Source: Xanthobacteraceae bacterium
GTDB lineage: Bacteria > Pseudomonadota > Alphaproteobacteria > Rhizobiales > Xanthobacteraceae
Length of the DNA: 50,136 nt
Assembly (NCBI GenBank): GCA_022844485.1
Contig: JALHLQ010000003.1
Span: 166,635-216,770, forward strand
Direction of reading: 5' to 3'
Part shown: piece by piece, positions 1-9,648 of the stretch
Layout: each line of letters opens with the position of its first letter
How positions within the stretch are numbered: position 1 is the stretch's first letter
The notes under the pieces: model-generated
What the model saw: only the letters and a program-made list of their open reading frames with translations
Told to the model about the DNA's origin: nothing
The model's database searches: none
Position numbers and translations under genes: made by a program

Positions 1-320
1 CACGCGCCAGTCAAAGCGTGATCCCGAAAAGTGGATGCCGGTTTTTCGGAAAAGATCACGCGCCCGTCCAAGCGTGATCCCGAAAAGTGGATGCCGGTTT
101 TCGGAAAAGATCACGCGCCAGTCAAAGCGTGATCCCGAAAAGTGGATGCCGGTTTTTCGGAAAAGATCACGCGCCCGTCCAAGCGTGATCCCGAAAAGTG
201 GATGCCGGTTTTCGGAAAAGATCACGCGCCCGTCCAAGCGTGATCCCGAAAAGTGGATGCCGGTTTTCGGAAAAGATCACGCGCCCGTCCAAGCGTGATC
301 CCGAAAAGTGGATGCCGGCG
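1..320. repeat. Tandem array of a 55-56 bp palindromic repeat
   Basis: Five full copies and one truncated copy begin at about 16, 72, 127, 183, 238 and 293. Each contains the core GAAAAGTGG-ATG-CCGGTTTT between arms GCGTGATC and GATCACGC, so each copy can fold into a hairpin. Copies 1 and 3 share a five-T run and a CAGTCAAA spacer, while copies 2, 4 and 5 share a four-T run and a CCGTCCA spacer, so the array partly repeats as a pair. The last copy is cut at CCGG, about two bases before the stop of the histidine kinase. Open frames across the array are artefacts of the repeat. The left edge lies outside the window. Confidence 0.93.
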
Positions 321-2375
321 CTAAGCGGCGAGGGGAGCGCGCGGCGGCGCGGCGAGGCGCAACGCGTCCGCCAGGCGGTCGCGATCCAGCGGCTTGGTCA
401 GGAACTCATCCATGCCTGCGTCCCGGCACGCGTCGCGGTCTTCCGCGAAGGCGTTGGCGGTGAGCGCCACGATAGGGGTGCGCGGCGCGCCCGCGGCGTT
501 TTCAGCGGCGCGAATGCGCCGCGTGGCCTCGAGGCCGTCAACCTCGGGCATGTGCACATCCATCAGAACGAGATCGTAAGGAGTGCCGGCGGCGCGGGCG
601 GCATGCCAGGAGTCGATGGCGGCCGCGCCATTCGTGGTCATTGTCGGCCGATGTCCGAGTTTCACAAGGAGCGCGCGCGCAAGCAGCGCGTTGATCTCGT
701 TGTCCTCGGCGACGAGCACCGACAAGCCGTCGTTTTGCGGGATAGGCTTTGCTTCGGATCGGGGTTCATGGGCTGCGGGAGGCTCGCCTGGCTCGCCGCG
801 CAGCCGCGCGGCCAGCGAGGACGCGCGCACCGGCGTGACCAGGTAATCGGTGAATCCACGGCTCAAGAGGTCGGCGAGGTCGCGGCGATCTTCCGGCGCA
901 AGCAGCAGGATGCGGCGCGGCGCATGGGCGCGGATCGAATGCGCCAACGCCATGGTAGCGAGCCGGCGGTCCACAAGGACCGCAGCCCAATCGCGTTCGG
1001 GCAGGAGCGCGCGCGCCACCGCTTCGTCCTGCACGACACAGGTCTTCGCGCCCCAGCGGCCGAGCTGTTCGGCGATCAGGGGGCCTTCCACCACGGTCGG
1101 CGAGGCGATGAGGATGGGTGCACCTCGAAGATCGGTCGCCTGAGCGGATGCCGGGCCGCTGTCCGCCGGCGGCAGGGGCACATCGACCCGGAAGGTGGAG
1201 CCGTGGCCGGGGGCGCTCTCCACGCTGATGCCCCCGCCCATCCGCACGATGATGCGTTTTGAAATCGCAAGGCCGAGCCCGGTGCCCGGGAAGCGTCGCG
1301 CGGGCCCCTCCTCGCCCTGTTCGAAATCGGCGAAGATGCGCGCCTGCGCCTCGGCCGAGATCCCGATGCCCGTGTCCTTCACGGCGAACTGAACGCCGTC
1401 GGCGCGTCGGGCGGGCGCGACCGTCAGCGCGACGCCGCCCCGCTCGGTGAATTTGATGGCGTTGCCGAGCAGATTGAGCAGCACCTGTCGGAGCCGCGTG
1501 GCATCTCCGATCACCAAAGGCGCGATGCGGTCGTCGACCAGGTAGGCGAGCTCGATCCCTTTGGTATGCGCGCGCGGGGCCAAGAGCTCGATCACGCCCT
1601 CGATCATGGCGGGGAGGCGGAAGGGCCGCGCGTCGAGGTCGAGCTTGCCGGCTTCGATTTTCGAGAAGTCGAGGATGTCCTCGATCAGCAACAGGAGCGC
1701 GTCGCCTGAAGACTTGATCGCCTGCACATAGGTCGTCTGCTCGGGTGTCAGCCGCGTCTCCAGGAGGAGGTCGCCCATCCCGATGATGCCGTTCAAGGGC
1801 GTGCGGATTTCGTGCGACACCATGGCGAGGAAGCGTGACTTGGCGCGGCTCGCTGTCTCGGCCTGGTCGCGCGCCAGGTGCAGCGCCTGCTCCGCTTCCA
1901 TGCGATCGGTGATGTCGCGGCCGACGCTTTGCACTTGCGCCTCGAGCGCGGCGTCGTCGCGCACGATGACGTCGCGCCAGGCGATCCAGCGCGCGCCGGC
2001 GGATGTCGCAAGCTTCTGGTCATAGGCGCGCGTGCCGTCGGGGAGGGAAGCCGCGGGTGTCTCCTCGAGCACGCCTGGCGCCGGAATCTCCCCGTCGCGT
2101 TTGGCATCGACCGCGAACAGATTGCGGAACGCCTCATTGGCGAAAGTGATGCGGCCGGCGGCGTTTCGCCGAACGATCAGGTCGCCCTGCGCGTCGATCA
2201 GGCTTTGGCTGCGCTCCGCGGCTTCGCGCAATTCCCAATTGCGGTCGGACAGGTCTTCGATGCGGGCTTCGAGCCTGCGGATGTCGCGCCTGCGCCGCCA
2301 AACAACGCCGAGCGCGAGCAAGGCCCCCGCCGCGCCGATCGCAAAAGCAGACATCAACAAGACCGAGGAATTCAT
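321..2375 (-). CDS. Hybrid sensor histidine kinase with a degenerate and a canonical receiver domain
   Basis: A 684-residue membrane-anchored sensor kinase that would autophosphorylate on His and pass phosphate to its own C-terminal receiver. Counting from the ATG at 2375: one membrane segment (about 8-26), a short coiled coil, a PAS domain (about 58-155), HisKA with [10 protein letters not shown] (His188), and an ATPase domain with N-, G1- and G2-type boxes ([23 protein letters not shown]). A receiver-like fold without the acidic pocket follows (about 418-526). The last domain is a full receiver with EDN, LMDVHMP (Asp606) and LTKP. A GTG at 2477 would add 34 residues, but it has no ribosome site and leaves no obvious signal, so I prefer 2375. 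The input signal and output partner are unknown; no separate regulator lies beside it. It follows yifB on the same strand. Confidence 0.9.
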   Translation of the reverse strand: MNSSVLLMSAFAIGAAGALLALGVVWRRRRDIRRLEARIEDLSDRNWELREAAERSQSLIDAQGDLIVRRNAAGRITFANEAFRNLFAVDAKRDGEIPAPGVLEETPAASLPDGTRAYDQKLATSAGARWIAWRDVIVRDDAALEAQVQSVGRDITDRMEAEQALHLARDQAETASRAKSRFLAMVSHEIRTPLNGIIGMGDLLLETRLTPEQTTYVQAIKSSGDALLLLIEDILDFSKIEAGKLDLDARPFRLPAMIEGVIELLAPRAHTKGIELAYLVDDRIAPLVIGDATRLRQVLLNLLGNAIKFTERGGVALTVAPARRADGVQFAVKDTGIGISAEAQARIFADFEQGEEGPARRFPGTGLGLAISKRIIVRMGGGISVESAPGHGSTFRVDVPLPPADSGPASAQATDLRGAPILIASPTVVEGPLIAEQLGRWGAKTCVVQDEAVARALLPERDWAAVLVDRRLATMALAHSIRAHAPRRILLLAPEDRRDLADLLSRGFTDYLVTPVRASSLAARLRGEPGEPPAAHEPRSEAKPIPQNDGLSVLVAEDNEINALLARALLVKLGHRPTMTTNGAAAIDSWHAARAAGTPYDLVLMDVHMPEVDGLEATRRIRAAENAAGAPRTPIVALTANAFAEDRDACRDAGMDEFLTKPLDRDRLADALRLAAPPRAPLAA

Positions 2376-2513
2376 CCGCCGCGCCGCTCGTGCCGGAACG
2401 TCCGGGGCGGAGCTTCGCAGCGCAAGCTTGCGCAAATCCTTCGAAGGCGGGCGCAGCTCCACCCAGGGTGAATGCACAGCAAATGGATTCAGTAAAATTG
2501 TTTCGATCGGCGC

Positions 2514-4052
2514 TCACGCCGCGCGGCGCATGTCGTCGCCCAGCGCGCGATAGGACAGCGCCTCGGCCAGATGCACGCGGCCGACCTTCTCGGCGCCGTC
2601 GAGATCGGCCAGCGTGCGCGCCACCCGCAGCACGCGATGATAGCCGCGCGCCGAAAGCCGCATGGCGTCCGCCGCGTCGCGCAGCAGCGACAATCCGGGC
2701 GCGTCGGGCTGCGCGACCTCCTCCAGCGCCGGGCCTTGCGCCTGCGAATTGAGCCGCGCGCCGGCAAGACCGAGCGCCGCGTAACGTGCCGCCTGCACCT
2801 CCCGCGCCCGCGCGACGCGCGCCGCCACCTCGCGGCTTCCTTCCGCCGGCGGCGGCAGGATGAGGTCGGCGGCGGTGACCGCCGGCACCTCGATCTGCAG
2901 GTCGATGCGGTCGATCAGCGGCCCCGACAAGCGGCCCTGGTAATCGGCGACGCAGCGCCCGGCCGGTCCGCGCTTGCAGGCATAGCCTGGATCATAGGCT
3001 TTGCCGCAGCGGCATGGGTTCATCGCGGCGATCAGCATGAAGCGGGCCGGATAGGTCACGCGATGATTGACGCGGGCGATGGCGATTTCGCCGCTTTCCA
3101 GCGGCTGGCGCAAGGAGTCGAGCGCCTGCGGCTGGAATTCCGGAAACTCGTCGAGGAAGAGCACGCCATGATGGGCAAGCGAGACCTCGCCCGGGCGGGC
3201 GCGCAAGCCGCCGCCGACCAGCGCCGCCATGCTGGCGGAATGGTGGGGGCTGCGGAACGGGCGGCGGTTCGTCAACGCGCCCTCCTCGATGTCTCCGGCA
3301 ATCGAGGCGATCATCGAGACTTCGAGCAGTTCGGCGGGCGACAGCGGGGGCAGGATCGAGGGCAGCCGTGAGGCCAGCATGGATTTGCCGGAGCCGGGCG
3401 GGCCGACCATCATCAAGTTGTGGCCTCCCGCGGCGGCGACCTCCAATGCGCGCTTGGCGCTCTCCTGGCCCTTGATGTCTTTCAGGTCGAGCGCGACGCC
3501 GTCGAATTCGCGCATTTTCGGAACCGGCCGGGAGAGCACCTGCGTGCCCTTGAAGTGGTTCGCGAGCTGGATCAGCGAGGAGGCGGCGACGATCTCCATC
3601 TCCGGGCTCGCCCAGGCCGCCTCGGCGCCGCAGGAGGCAGGGCAGATCAAGGCCTCGTTGCGCGCATTCGCACCGATCGCCGCCGGCAGCACGCCGGCGA
3701 CGGCGGCGAGCGATCCGTCGAGACCGAGTTCGCCGAGCACCGTATAGCCCGCCAGCGCATCATGCGGGATCGCGCCGATGGCGGCCATCAGCCCGAGCGC
3801 AATCGGCAGGTCGTAATGGCTGCCTTCCTTCGGCAAGTCGGCCGGCGCGAGGTTCACCGTGATGCGCCGGGCGGGGAGGGCGAGACCGGAGGCGATCAGC
3901 GCGGCGCGCACCCGCTCGCGTGCCTCCGACACGGCCTTGTCGGGCAGTCCCACGATGGTGAAGGCCGGAATCCCCGGCGCGACCTGGACCTGCACATCGA
4001 CCGCGCGCGCCTCGATGCCCTCGAAGGCGACTGTCGAAACCCGCTGAACCAT
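2514..4052 (-). CDS. comM: YifB/ComM family Mg-chelatase-like AAA+ ATPase
   Basis: A 512-residue cytoplasmic ATPase of the YifB/ComM family. ComM is known as a branch-migration helicase that helps integrate incoming DNA during natural transformation; whether this organism is competent is not shown here. The N-terminal ChlI-like domain (1-165, containing GLPDKAVSEARERV) is followed by the AAA+ core with Walker A GPPGSGKS at about 217-224, a Walker B region ending FLDEFPEF, and the Mg-chelatase C-terminal region with the cysteine-rich MNPCRCG segment. Length is typical. I start at MVQRVSTV because it matches the family start and follows a GGGGCGG stretch; a longer frame to 4127 lacks support. 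It lies downstream of gshB on the same strand. Confidence 0.95.
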   Translation of the reverse strand: MVQRVSTVAFEGIEARAVDVQVQVAPGIPAFTIVGLPDKAVSEARERVRAALIASGLALPARRITVNLAPADLPKEGSHYDLPIALGLMAAIGAIPHDALAGYTVLGELGLDGSLAAVAGVLPAAIGANARNEALICPASCGAEAAWASPEMEIVAASSLIQLANHFKGTQVLSRPVPKMREFDGVALDLKDIKGQESAKRALEVAAAGGHNLMMVGPPGSGKSMLASRLPSILPPLSPAELLEVSMIASIAGDIEEGALTNRRPFRSPHHSASMAALVGGGLRARPGEVSLAHHGVLFLDEFPEFQPQALDSLRQPLESGEIAIARVNHRVTYPARFMLIAAMNPCRCGKAYDPGYACKRGPAGRCVADYQGRLSGPLIDRIDLQIEVPAVTAADLILPPPAEGSREVAARVARAREVQAARYAALGLAGARLNSQAQGPALEEVAQPDAPGLSLLRDAADAMRLSARGYHRVLRVARTLADLDGAEKVGRVHLAEALSYRALGDDMRRAA

Positions 4053-4184
4053 TGGCCGCCCCCCGCCCCGACACGTCGCGACTGCACCGATTGTGAACGC
4101 AGGAACAAGACAAGAACAAAATGGCACAGCTTCCCGCCGCCGGCAATCTCAATCGGCCTGAATCACCCCGCTGAATCGCCCCGG

Positions 4185-5132
4185 TCAGCCCGCCCGCCGC
4201 TTTTGCTCGATTTTGTCCCAGACCAAGGCGGCGATGTCCGGGCCGCCCAGCATCTTGACCGCGCGCACGCCGGTCGGCGAGGTCACGTTGATCTCCGTCA
4301 GGTATCCATCGATCACGTCGATGCCGACCAGGAGCAGCCCGCGCGCGCGCAAGCTAGGCCCGAGCCGGGCGCAGATCTCGCGTTCGCGCGCCGTCAAATC
4401 GGTCGCCTGTGCGGCGCCGCCGCGCACCATGTTGGAGCGCAGGTCGTCCTCCGCCGGCACGCGGTTGACCGCGCCGGCGAACTCTCCGTCGACCAGGATG
4501 ATCCGCTTATCGCCCTGCTTCACGGCCGGCAGATAGCGCTGCACGACCCAGGGTTCGCGGAAGGTCGTCGCGAACAGGTCGTAGAGCGAGCCGAAATTGA
4601 GGTCCTGTCGCGTGAGCCGGAACACCGCCGCGCCGCCGGCCCCATAAAGCGGCTTCATGACGATATCGCCGTGCTCGGCGCGAAAAGCCTTGATCTCGTC
4701 GAGGTCGCGCGTGACGAGCGTCGCCGGCATCAGGTCGGGAAATTCGGTGACGAAGACCTTTTCCGGGGCGTTGCGCACCTGGGCGGGGTCGTTGATGACG
4801 AGCGTTTTCGGGTGAATCCGCTCGAGCATATGGGTGGCCGAGATATAGGCGAGATCGAAGGGCGGGTCCTGCCGCATCAGGACCACGTCGAAGTCGGCAA
4901 GCGCGGCGCGCTTTGCCTCGCCGAGCGTCGCGTGGTCCCCCGCGAGGTCGCGCACCTTGACCGGGCGGACGGCGGCGAACAGCCTGCCGTCCCGCAGCGC
5001 CATCCGGTCCGGCGTGTAATAGGCAAGCGCGTGCCCGCGCGCCTGCGCCTCGAGCATCAGCGCGAATGTCGTATCGCCGCGGATATTGATCCGCTCGATC
5101 GGGTCCATCTGCACCGCCACGCTGAGCGCCAT
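4185..5132 (-). CDS. gshB: Glutathione synthase
   Basis: A 315-residue ATP-grasp ligase that joins gamma-glutamylcysteine and glycine with ATP to make glutathione in the cytosol. The N-terminal GSHS domain carries the signature MRQDPPFD (86-93). The ATP-grasp part contains MKPLYGAGG (159-167) and the C-terminal Mg/ATP site around [11 protein letters not shown]. Length is normal. It is followed on the same strand by yifB after 133 bases, so co-transcription is possible. It is divergent from the chemotaxis receptor gene across a 90-base gap that must hold both promoters. Confidence 0.97.
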   Translation of the reverse strand: MALSVAVQMDPIERINIRGDTTFALMLEAQARGHALAYYTPDRMALRDGRLFAAVRPVKVRDLAGDHATLGEAKRAALADFDVVLMRQDPPFDLAYISATHMLERIHPKTLVINDPAQVRNAPEKVFVTEFPDLMPATLVTRDLDEIKAFRAEHGDIVMKPLYGAGGAAVFRLTRQDLNFGSLYDLFATTFREPWVVQRYLPAVKQGDKRIILVDGEFAGAVNRVPAEDDLRSNMVRGGAAQATDLTAREREICARLGPSLRARGLLLVGIDVIDGYLTEINVTSPTGVRAVKMLGGPDIAALVWDKIEQKRRAG

Positions 5133-5225
5133 TCCGCCTCCGGATTATTGATCTGTCTTTAACCACTACCCCGTAACCATCGCCACTACCCCTTCACCAG
5201 CGGGATGGTAACCCAGGGATCGAAC

Positions 5226-6914
5226 ATGCCCTCGCTCAAGATGCCCAAGCTTTCATTGGCGGCCAAGCTTTACACCATTTTCGCTCTGCTGGCGGCGGCA
5301 AGCGCGGCCTTGGGCACGGTCGCCGTTCTGGATGCGCATCGTCACGGCGCGCTGCTGGACGAGTATGAATCGGTGTCCTCCGGCGCGCGGAACGTCGAGC
5401 GGGTGAACGGCCTCATTTATGCGGTCGTGATGGAGTCGCGCGGCATCTACATGTCGGCCGACGTGACCGCCGCCAAGCGCTTCGGCGACAACCTGCTCAA
5501 GTTCAACGATCAGATCGCGAAGGTCGTCGGCGAATGGCGGCATCATGTCCGCTCCGAGGAGCGGACTCAATTCGATGAGTTTTCCAAGCGAATCGAGCAG
5601 TTCATCGGCTTCCGCCGCGAGCTGGTGCGTCTTGGCGTCGAGGTCAGCCCCGCCAAGGGGCGGGAATGGGGCGACAACGAAGCCAATCGCTCGGTGCGCA
5701 CGGCTCTGAACAAGGACCTGGATGCGCTTGCCGCGCTTTATGCCCGTCAAACCGAGCGCATCCATGCCTTGCTCGATTCCAGCAACAAACGCTCCACCGT
5801 CATTCTTTCGACACTGGGCTCGCTTGCGATGCTTCTGGCGGCGATCGGCGCCGTCATGATTCGCCGCGCGGTGGCGCGGCCGCTGGCCGACCTGACGCGG
5901 ATCACCGTGGCAGTTGCGAACGGCGCGTCGGAGGTCTCGATTCCCTTTGCGCATCGCCGCGACGAAATCGGCGCGCTCGCGCGCTCGATCGAGGTTTTTC
6001 AGGCCGCGATGCGGCGCAACGAGGAGCTCAACCGCGCCGTGACCGATGAGACGTCCGCGCGATTGGCGAGGGCGGAAAGCGTGACGGCCGAAATCGCGCG
6101 GTTCGCCCGCGAGATCGAAACGACCTTGGAGGAACTCGGCCGTATTTCGGCGCGCGTGTCGGGTTCGGCCGATCGTCTCGGCACCACGTCCGACGAGGCG
6201 GCGCAGCGCACCGCAAGCGCGACCACGGCGTCGGCCGAGGCGTCGAGCAACGTGCGCGACATCGCGTCGGCGACCGAGGAACTGACGGCGTCGGTGATGG
6301 AGATCGATCGGCAGGTCTCCCAGTCGAAAGCCGTTGCCGAAAAGGCCGTGACGGATGCCGAGCGGAGCAATACCGAAATCAAGGCGCTCGACGACGCGGC
6401 GAAGCGCATTGGCGACGTGATCAAGCTCATCACCGCGATTGCCGAACAGACGAACCTCCTGGCGCTCAACGCCACGATCGAGGCGGCCCGCGCCGGCGAG
6501 GCCGGCAAGGGCTTCGCCGTCGTCGCCGGCGAAGTGAAGGCTCTCGCCAGCCAGACCGCGAAGGCGACGGAGGATATCTCGACGCAGGTCACCGGCATGC
6601 AGCAGGCGACAATGCGTTCGGTCGAGGCGATTGGCGGCATCCAGCGCACCATTCGCGAAGTCGGCGAGGTCACCAATGCCATCGCGGCGGCGGTCACCGA
6701 GCAGAGCGCCGCGACGCGGGAAATCGCCCGGAGCGCCGAGACGGCCGCGCAGCGGACCCTGGAAACATCGGAAGAGATCAGGCAAGTCACGCAGGCGACC
6801 GAGATGGCGCTGACGGATGCTTCGGATGTCAAGCAGGTCGCCGGCGATCTGCAGGCGGTTGCCACCCGCATTCGCGGGCAGGCCGAGGGGTTCTTCCAAC
6901 GACTTCGCGCCTGA
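5226..6914 (+). CDS. Methyl-accepting chemotaxis protein
   Basis: A 562-residue inner-membrane chemoreceptor. Membrane segment 1 (about 15-37) and segment 2 (about 190-213) enclose a helical periplasmic sensing region of roughly 150 residues. A HAMP linker (about 214-266) and the cytoplasmic signalling helices follow; the tip motif begins [18 protein letters not shown] and continues to VAGEVKALA. It should control a CheA-CheW complex, but no che genes are nearby, so it is an orphan receptor. The ATG at 5226 follows AGGGA at good spacing; an ATG at 5205 is possible and adds seven residues. The ligand cannot be told from sequence. Confidence 0.95.
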   Translation: MPSLKMPKLSLAAKLYTIFALLAAASAALGTVAVLDAHRHGALLDEYESVSSGARNVERVNGLIYAVVMESRGIYMSADVTAAKRFGDNLLKFNDQIAKVVGEWRHHVRSEERTQFDEFSKRIEQFIGFRRELVRLGVEVSPAKGREWGDNEANRSVRTALNKDLDALAALYARQTERIHALLDSSNKRSTVILSTLGSLAMLLAAIGAVMIRRAVARPLADLTRITVAVANGASEVSIPFAHRRDEIGALARSIEVFQAAMRRNEELNRAVTDETSARLARAESVTAEIARFAREIETTLEELGRISARVSGSADRLGTTSDEAAQRTASATTASAEASSNVRDIASATEELTASVMEIDRQVSQSKAVAEKAVTDAERSNTEIKALDDAAKRIGDVIKLITAIAEQTNLLALNATIEAARAGEAGKGFAVVAGEVKALASQTAKATEDISTQVTGMQQATMRSVEAIGGIQRTIREVGEVTNAIAAAVTEQSAATREIARSAETAAQRTLETSEEIRQVTQATEMALTDASDVKQVAGDLQAVATRIRGQAEGFFQRLRA

Positions 6915-6931
6915 CCGGGCACAACGGCGTC

Positions 6932-7339
6932 TCAAACGCTGGCGTCGAAGGCATTCGGGATGTGGCGCGGCAGCCGCCCGGGTGCGACAAGAACGACATC
7001 GAAGCGAACGTCGCAACCGGCATCCTCGGCATGGGTTGTGAACCAGGCCTCGGCGGCGGCAACGATGCGCCGGCGCTGGCGCTCGGTGAGCGATTCCACG
7101 GCAGCGTCGAAGCCGCCGCGCGCTTTCACCTCGACAAAGACGAGAAGCTGACGCCGCCGCGCGACGAGGTCTATCTCGCCGAGCGGGCTTCGCCAGCGCC
7201 GCGCGACGATGCGGAAGCCTTTGATCATCAACAGCGCGGCGGCGCGGCTTTCGGCGGAGACGCCGAGCTTGAAAGCGGCCAGCCGCTCGGGTTTTGCGCC
7301 GGGCGCCTTCGAGGCCTGCGGCTCACTTTGCCGCGCCAT
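6932..7339 (-). CDS. YraN family (UPF0102) endonuclease-like protein
   Basis: A 135-residue protein of the YraN/UPF0102 family, which has a restriction-endonuclease-like fold. The predicted PD-(D/E)xK core is visible: GEIDLVARR (Asp57) and FVEVKAR (Glu70, Lys72). The cellular role of the family is not settled; gene neighbourhood with rsmI is common. Here its start overlaps the end of rsmI by 17 bases on the same strand, which suggests one transcript and coupled translation. Confidence 0.93.
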   Translation of the reverse strand: MARQSEPQASKAPGAKPERLAAFKLGVSAESRAAALLMIKGFRIVARRWRSPLGEIDLVARRRQLLVFVEVKARGGFDAAVESLTERQRRRIVAAAEAWFTTHAEDAGCDVRFDVVLVAPGRLPRHIPNAFDASV

Positions 7340-8255
7340 CGTCGCCCCTCGTCAGCGCCAGCGCGCGCGCATAGACGTCGCGCCGCGCCGCGCCGGTCAC
7401 GCTCGCGACGTCTGCGACCGCATCTTTCACGGACATGCGCGCCAATGCGCGCGCCAGCATCGCGTCGATGTCGCCCTCCGCATCGGCCGGGGCCGCACCG
7501 GGAGGCGCGATGACAAGGACGATCTCGCCCTTCGGCGCGCTCTCCCCCGCATAGGAGGCGGCAAGCGCGGCGAGATCGCCGCGCCGCACCTCTTCGTAAA
7601 GCTTCGTCAGTTCGCGGCAGACCGCCGCGTCGCGCGCACCGAAGCCCTCCGCGAGATCGCGCAGCGCCGAGGCAAGCCGCGGCCCGCTTTCGAACAGCAC
7701 GAGCGTGGCTGGTATGCGGGCCAGCTCGGCAATGCGCGCACGCCGCGCGCTCTGCTTGGCCGGCAGGAATCCGTCGAAGTGGAAGCGGTCGGTTGGCAGC
7801 CCGGAGATGCACAAAGCCATCAGAACCGACGACGGCCCCGGCGCGGCGCTCACCGCGTAGCCGGCCTCGCGCGCGGCGCGCACGAGCTTATAGCCAGGAT
7901 CGGAGATCAAGGGGGTGCCGGCATCGGACACGAGCGCGATAGAACGGCCCGCCTCGAGCCGCGCCATCAGTTTCGGCCGGGCGGTCTCGGCATTGTGGTC
8001 GTGATAGGGCGTGAGCGGCGTGGTAACGCCGTAATGCTCGAGCAGCTTGCGCGTCACGCGCGTGTCCTCGCAGGCGATCACGTCGGCGGCCGCAAGCATC
8101 TCCAGCGCCCGCAGCGTGATGTCGCGCAGGTTGCCGATCGGGGTCGAGACGAGATGGAGTCCTGCCGCGAGCGCCGGCGCCGACAGTCGATGGCCGGCAA
8201 TGCAATAGGTCTTGGCCGGCTCCTCCCGTCCGGAAGGCTGTGGCGAGTGCTGCAT
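7323..8255 (-). CDS. rsmI: 16S rRNA (cytidine1402-2'-O)-methyltransferase RsmI
   Basis: A 310-residue tetrapyrrole-methylase-fold enzyme that uses SAM to methylate the ribose of C1402 in 16S rRNA. Visible family motifs are [27 protein letters not shown] and the loop [16 protein letters not shown]. The C-terminal segment matches the usual extra domain of alphaproteobacterial RsmI. It overlaps yraN downstream and is divergent from the lipoprotein gene at 8428, an arrangement common in proteobacteria (yraM-like gene, rsmI, yraN). Confidence 0.96.
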   Translation of the reverse strand: MQHSPQPSGREEPAKTYCIAGHRLSAPALAAGLHLVSTPIGNLRDITLRALEMLAAADVIACEDTRVTRKLLEHYGVTTPLTPYHDHNAETARPKLMARLEAGRSIALVSDAGTPLISDPGYKLVRAAREAGYAVSAAPGPSSVLMALCISGLPTDRFHFDGFLPAKQSARRARIAELARIPATLVLFESGPRLASALRDLAEGFGARDAAVCRELTKLYEEVRRGDLAALAASYAGESAPKGEIVLVIAPPGAAPADAEGDIDAMLARALARMSVKDAVADVASVTGAARRDVYARALALTRGDDGAAK

Positions 8256-8413
8256 GGCGTCATCTTAGACGCGGCTGCGCCGCGCGTCATGGTGGATGAC
8301 GCCGCCCATCATTTTGACTCGGGACCGTACCACCCACATTATGCGTTTGACGGGGCCGCGAGCCGCCCGCGCGCTATTGCGCGCGCGAGGTGAGGGAGAT
8401 CGCTTGCAGGGTC

Positions 8414-8430
8414 AGGAGGTGTCTGCGTTG
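8414..8430 (+). promoter_or_regulatory. Strong ribosome binding site deciding a TTG start
   Basis: AGGAGG at 8414-8419, eight bases of spacing, then TTG at 8428-8430. It places the start of the lipoprotein immediately before its signal peptide. Confidence 0.75.
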
Positions 8431-9600
8431 GGCGACGGACGCCGGCGGCTGTTGCGGCTTGCCGGCGCGGTTGCGCTTGCGACGCTGCTTGCGGGCTGCG
8501 CTGGTCTGCCCGGCATGGATATGCCCGCTTCGTCGAGCGCGCCGCCGCCGCCGCCCGCGAACGCGGTCGGCACAGGACAGATCAAGGTCGGTTTGATTCT
8601 GCCTTTGTCTGCCGCGGGCAATGCGGGCCTTGCCGCGCAATCGATGCGCAACGCCGCGGAACTCGCCCTCGCCGAGTTCAACAGCCCCAACATCCAGCTT
8701 CTGATCAAAGACGATGCCGGGACCGTGCAGGGCGCGCAGCAGGCGGCGCAGTCGGCGCTGAACGAAGGCGCCGAGGTGATCTTGGGCCCGCTGTTCGCCC
8801 ATTCGGTCACGGCGGCGGCGCAGGCCGCAAGGCCGCGCGGCGTGCCGATCATCGCCTTTTCGACCGATGCCAATGTCGCCGCCAAAGGCGTCTATCTTTT
8901 GAGCTTCCTGCCGGAATCGGATGTCAACCGCGTTGTCGACTACGCAATCTCCACCGGCAAGCGCTCCTTCGCCGCCCTCGTTCCCGACAACGCCTATGGC
9001 ACGGTGGTCGAAGCCGAGTTCCAACAGGTGGTCGCGCGCCGCGGCGGCCGCGTGGTTGCGCTCGAGCGCTATCCCTCGGACAAGGCGCAGATCGGCGATC
9101 CGGTGCGCCGCATCGCGCAGGCAGCGGCCAAAGCGGATACGATTTTCATACCCGAAGGGTCGGAGGCGCTTCCCGCGATCATCCAGGCACTCGTCTCCAG
9201 CGGCGTCAATCCGCGCCGCATCCAACTCGTCGGCAGTGGTTTGTGGGACGATCCGCGCATCCTCAACGAGGCCTCGCTCCAGGGCGGCTGGTACGCCGCG
9301 CCGGATTCCGCGGGATTTCGGAACTTCGCCAACCGCTACCGCACGCGATACGGGCAGGACCCGGTGCGCACGGCGACGCTCGCCTATGATGCCGTGTCCT
9401 TGGTCGCGGCTCTGGTCAAGACACAAGGCGCGCAGCGTTTCTCCGAGGAGGTCTTGACCAATGCCTCCGGCTTTTCGGGGATCGACGGCATTTTTCGCTT
9501 CCGCCCCGATGGCACCAACCAGCGGGGCTTGGCCGTGCTGCGGGTCGGGCCGCAAGGCGGGCAGGTGGTGAGTCCGGCGCCGCGCTCCTTCGGCACGTAA
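8428..9600 (+). CDS. Penicillin-binding-protein activator-like lipoprotein (LpoA/YraM-type, periplasmic-binding fold)
   Basis: A 390-residue lipoprotein with a type-1 periplasmic-binding-protein fold. From the TTG at 8428 the protein begins MGDGRRRLLRLAGAVALATL and continues to a lipobox LAGC, an ideal lipoprotein signal. A perfect AGGAGG (8414-8419) lies eight bases upstream of that TTG, which is why I reject the longer ATG frames from 8296 and 8341. After a proline-rich linker comes the binding domain (IKVGLILPLSAAGN to the C-terminus). In this position next to rsmI the family corresponds to YraM/LpoA, which activates a class A penicillin-binding protein from the outer membrane; a branched-chain amino acid binding protein is the alternative reading. 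A palindromic repeat begins on the base after the stop. Confidence 0.85.
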   Translation: MGDGRRRLLRLAGAVALATLLAGCAGLPGMDMPASSSAPPPPPANAVGTGQIKVGLILPLSAAGNAGLAAQSMRNAAELALAEFNSPNIQLLIKDDAGTVQGAQQAAQSALNEGAEVILGPLFAHSVTAAAQAARPRGVPIIAFSTDANVAAKGVYLLSFLPESDVNRVVDYAISTGKRSFAALVPDNAYGTVVEAEFQQVVARRGGRVVALERYPSDKAQIGDPVRRIAQAAAKADTIFIPEGSEALPAIIQALVSSGVNPRRIQLVGSGLWDDPRILNEASLQGGWYAAPDSAGFRNFANRYRTRYGQDPVRTATLAYDAVSLVAALVKTQGAQRFSEEVLTNASGFSGIDGIFRFRPDGTNQRGLAVLRVGPQGGQVVSPAPRSFGT

Positions 9601-9644
9601 AGCACGATCCCGAAAAGTGGGAACCGGTTTTCGGACAGGATGCT
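9601..9644. repeat. AAGTGG-N3-CCGGTT palindrome directly after the lipoprotein stop codon
   Basis: A single copy of the family seen in the array at 1-320: GATCCCGAAAAGTGG, then GAA, then CCGGTTTTCGG, with outer arms AGCA and TGCT. It starts on the base following the TAA at 9598-9600 and ends just before the convergent hemW stop, so it may also serve as a transcription terminator. Confidence 0.85.
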
Positions 9645-9648
9645 GAAA

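Noticed and set aside
1..320. Possible CRISPR array
   Set aside because: The period is 55-56 bp with nearly the whole unit repeated and no unique spacers; the unit is a dispersed palindrome found elsewhere in the window.
35..1262. Plus-strand open frames across the repeat array and into the kinase gene
   Set aside because: They translate the repeat and then the antisense of the histidine kinase; no family resemblance and no ribosome site.
2376..2477. Longer histidine-kinase start at GTG 2477
   Set aside because: No ribosome site and a non-conserved charged extension ahead of the membrane segment; kept only as an alternative.
5253..7016. A 587-codon open frame opposite the chemoreceptor
   Set aside because: Antisense of a high-GC gene with arginine-rich composition; the plus-strand protein is an unmistakable chemoreceptor.
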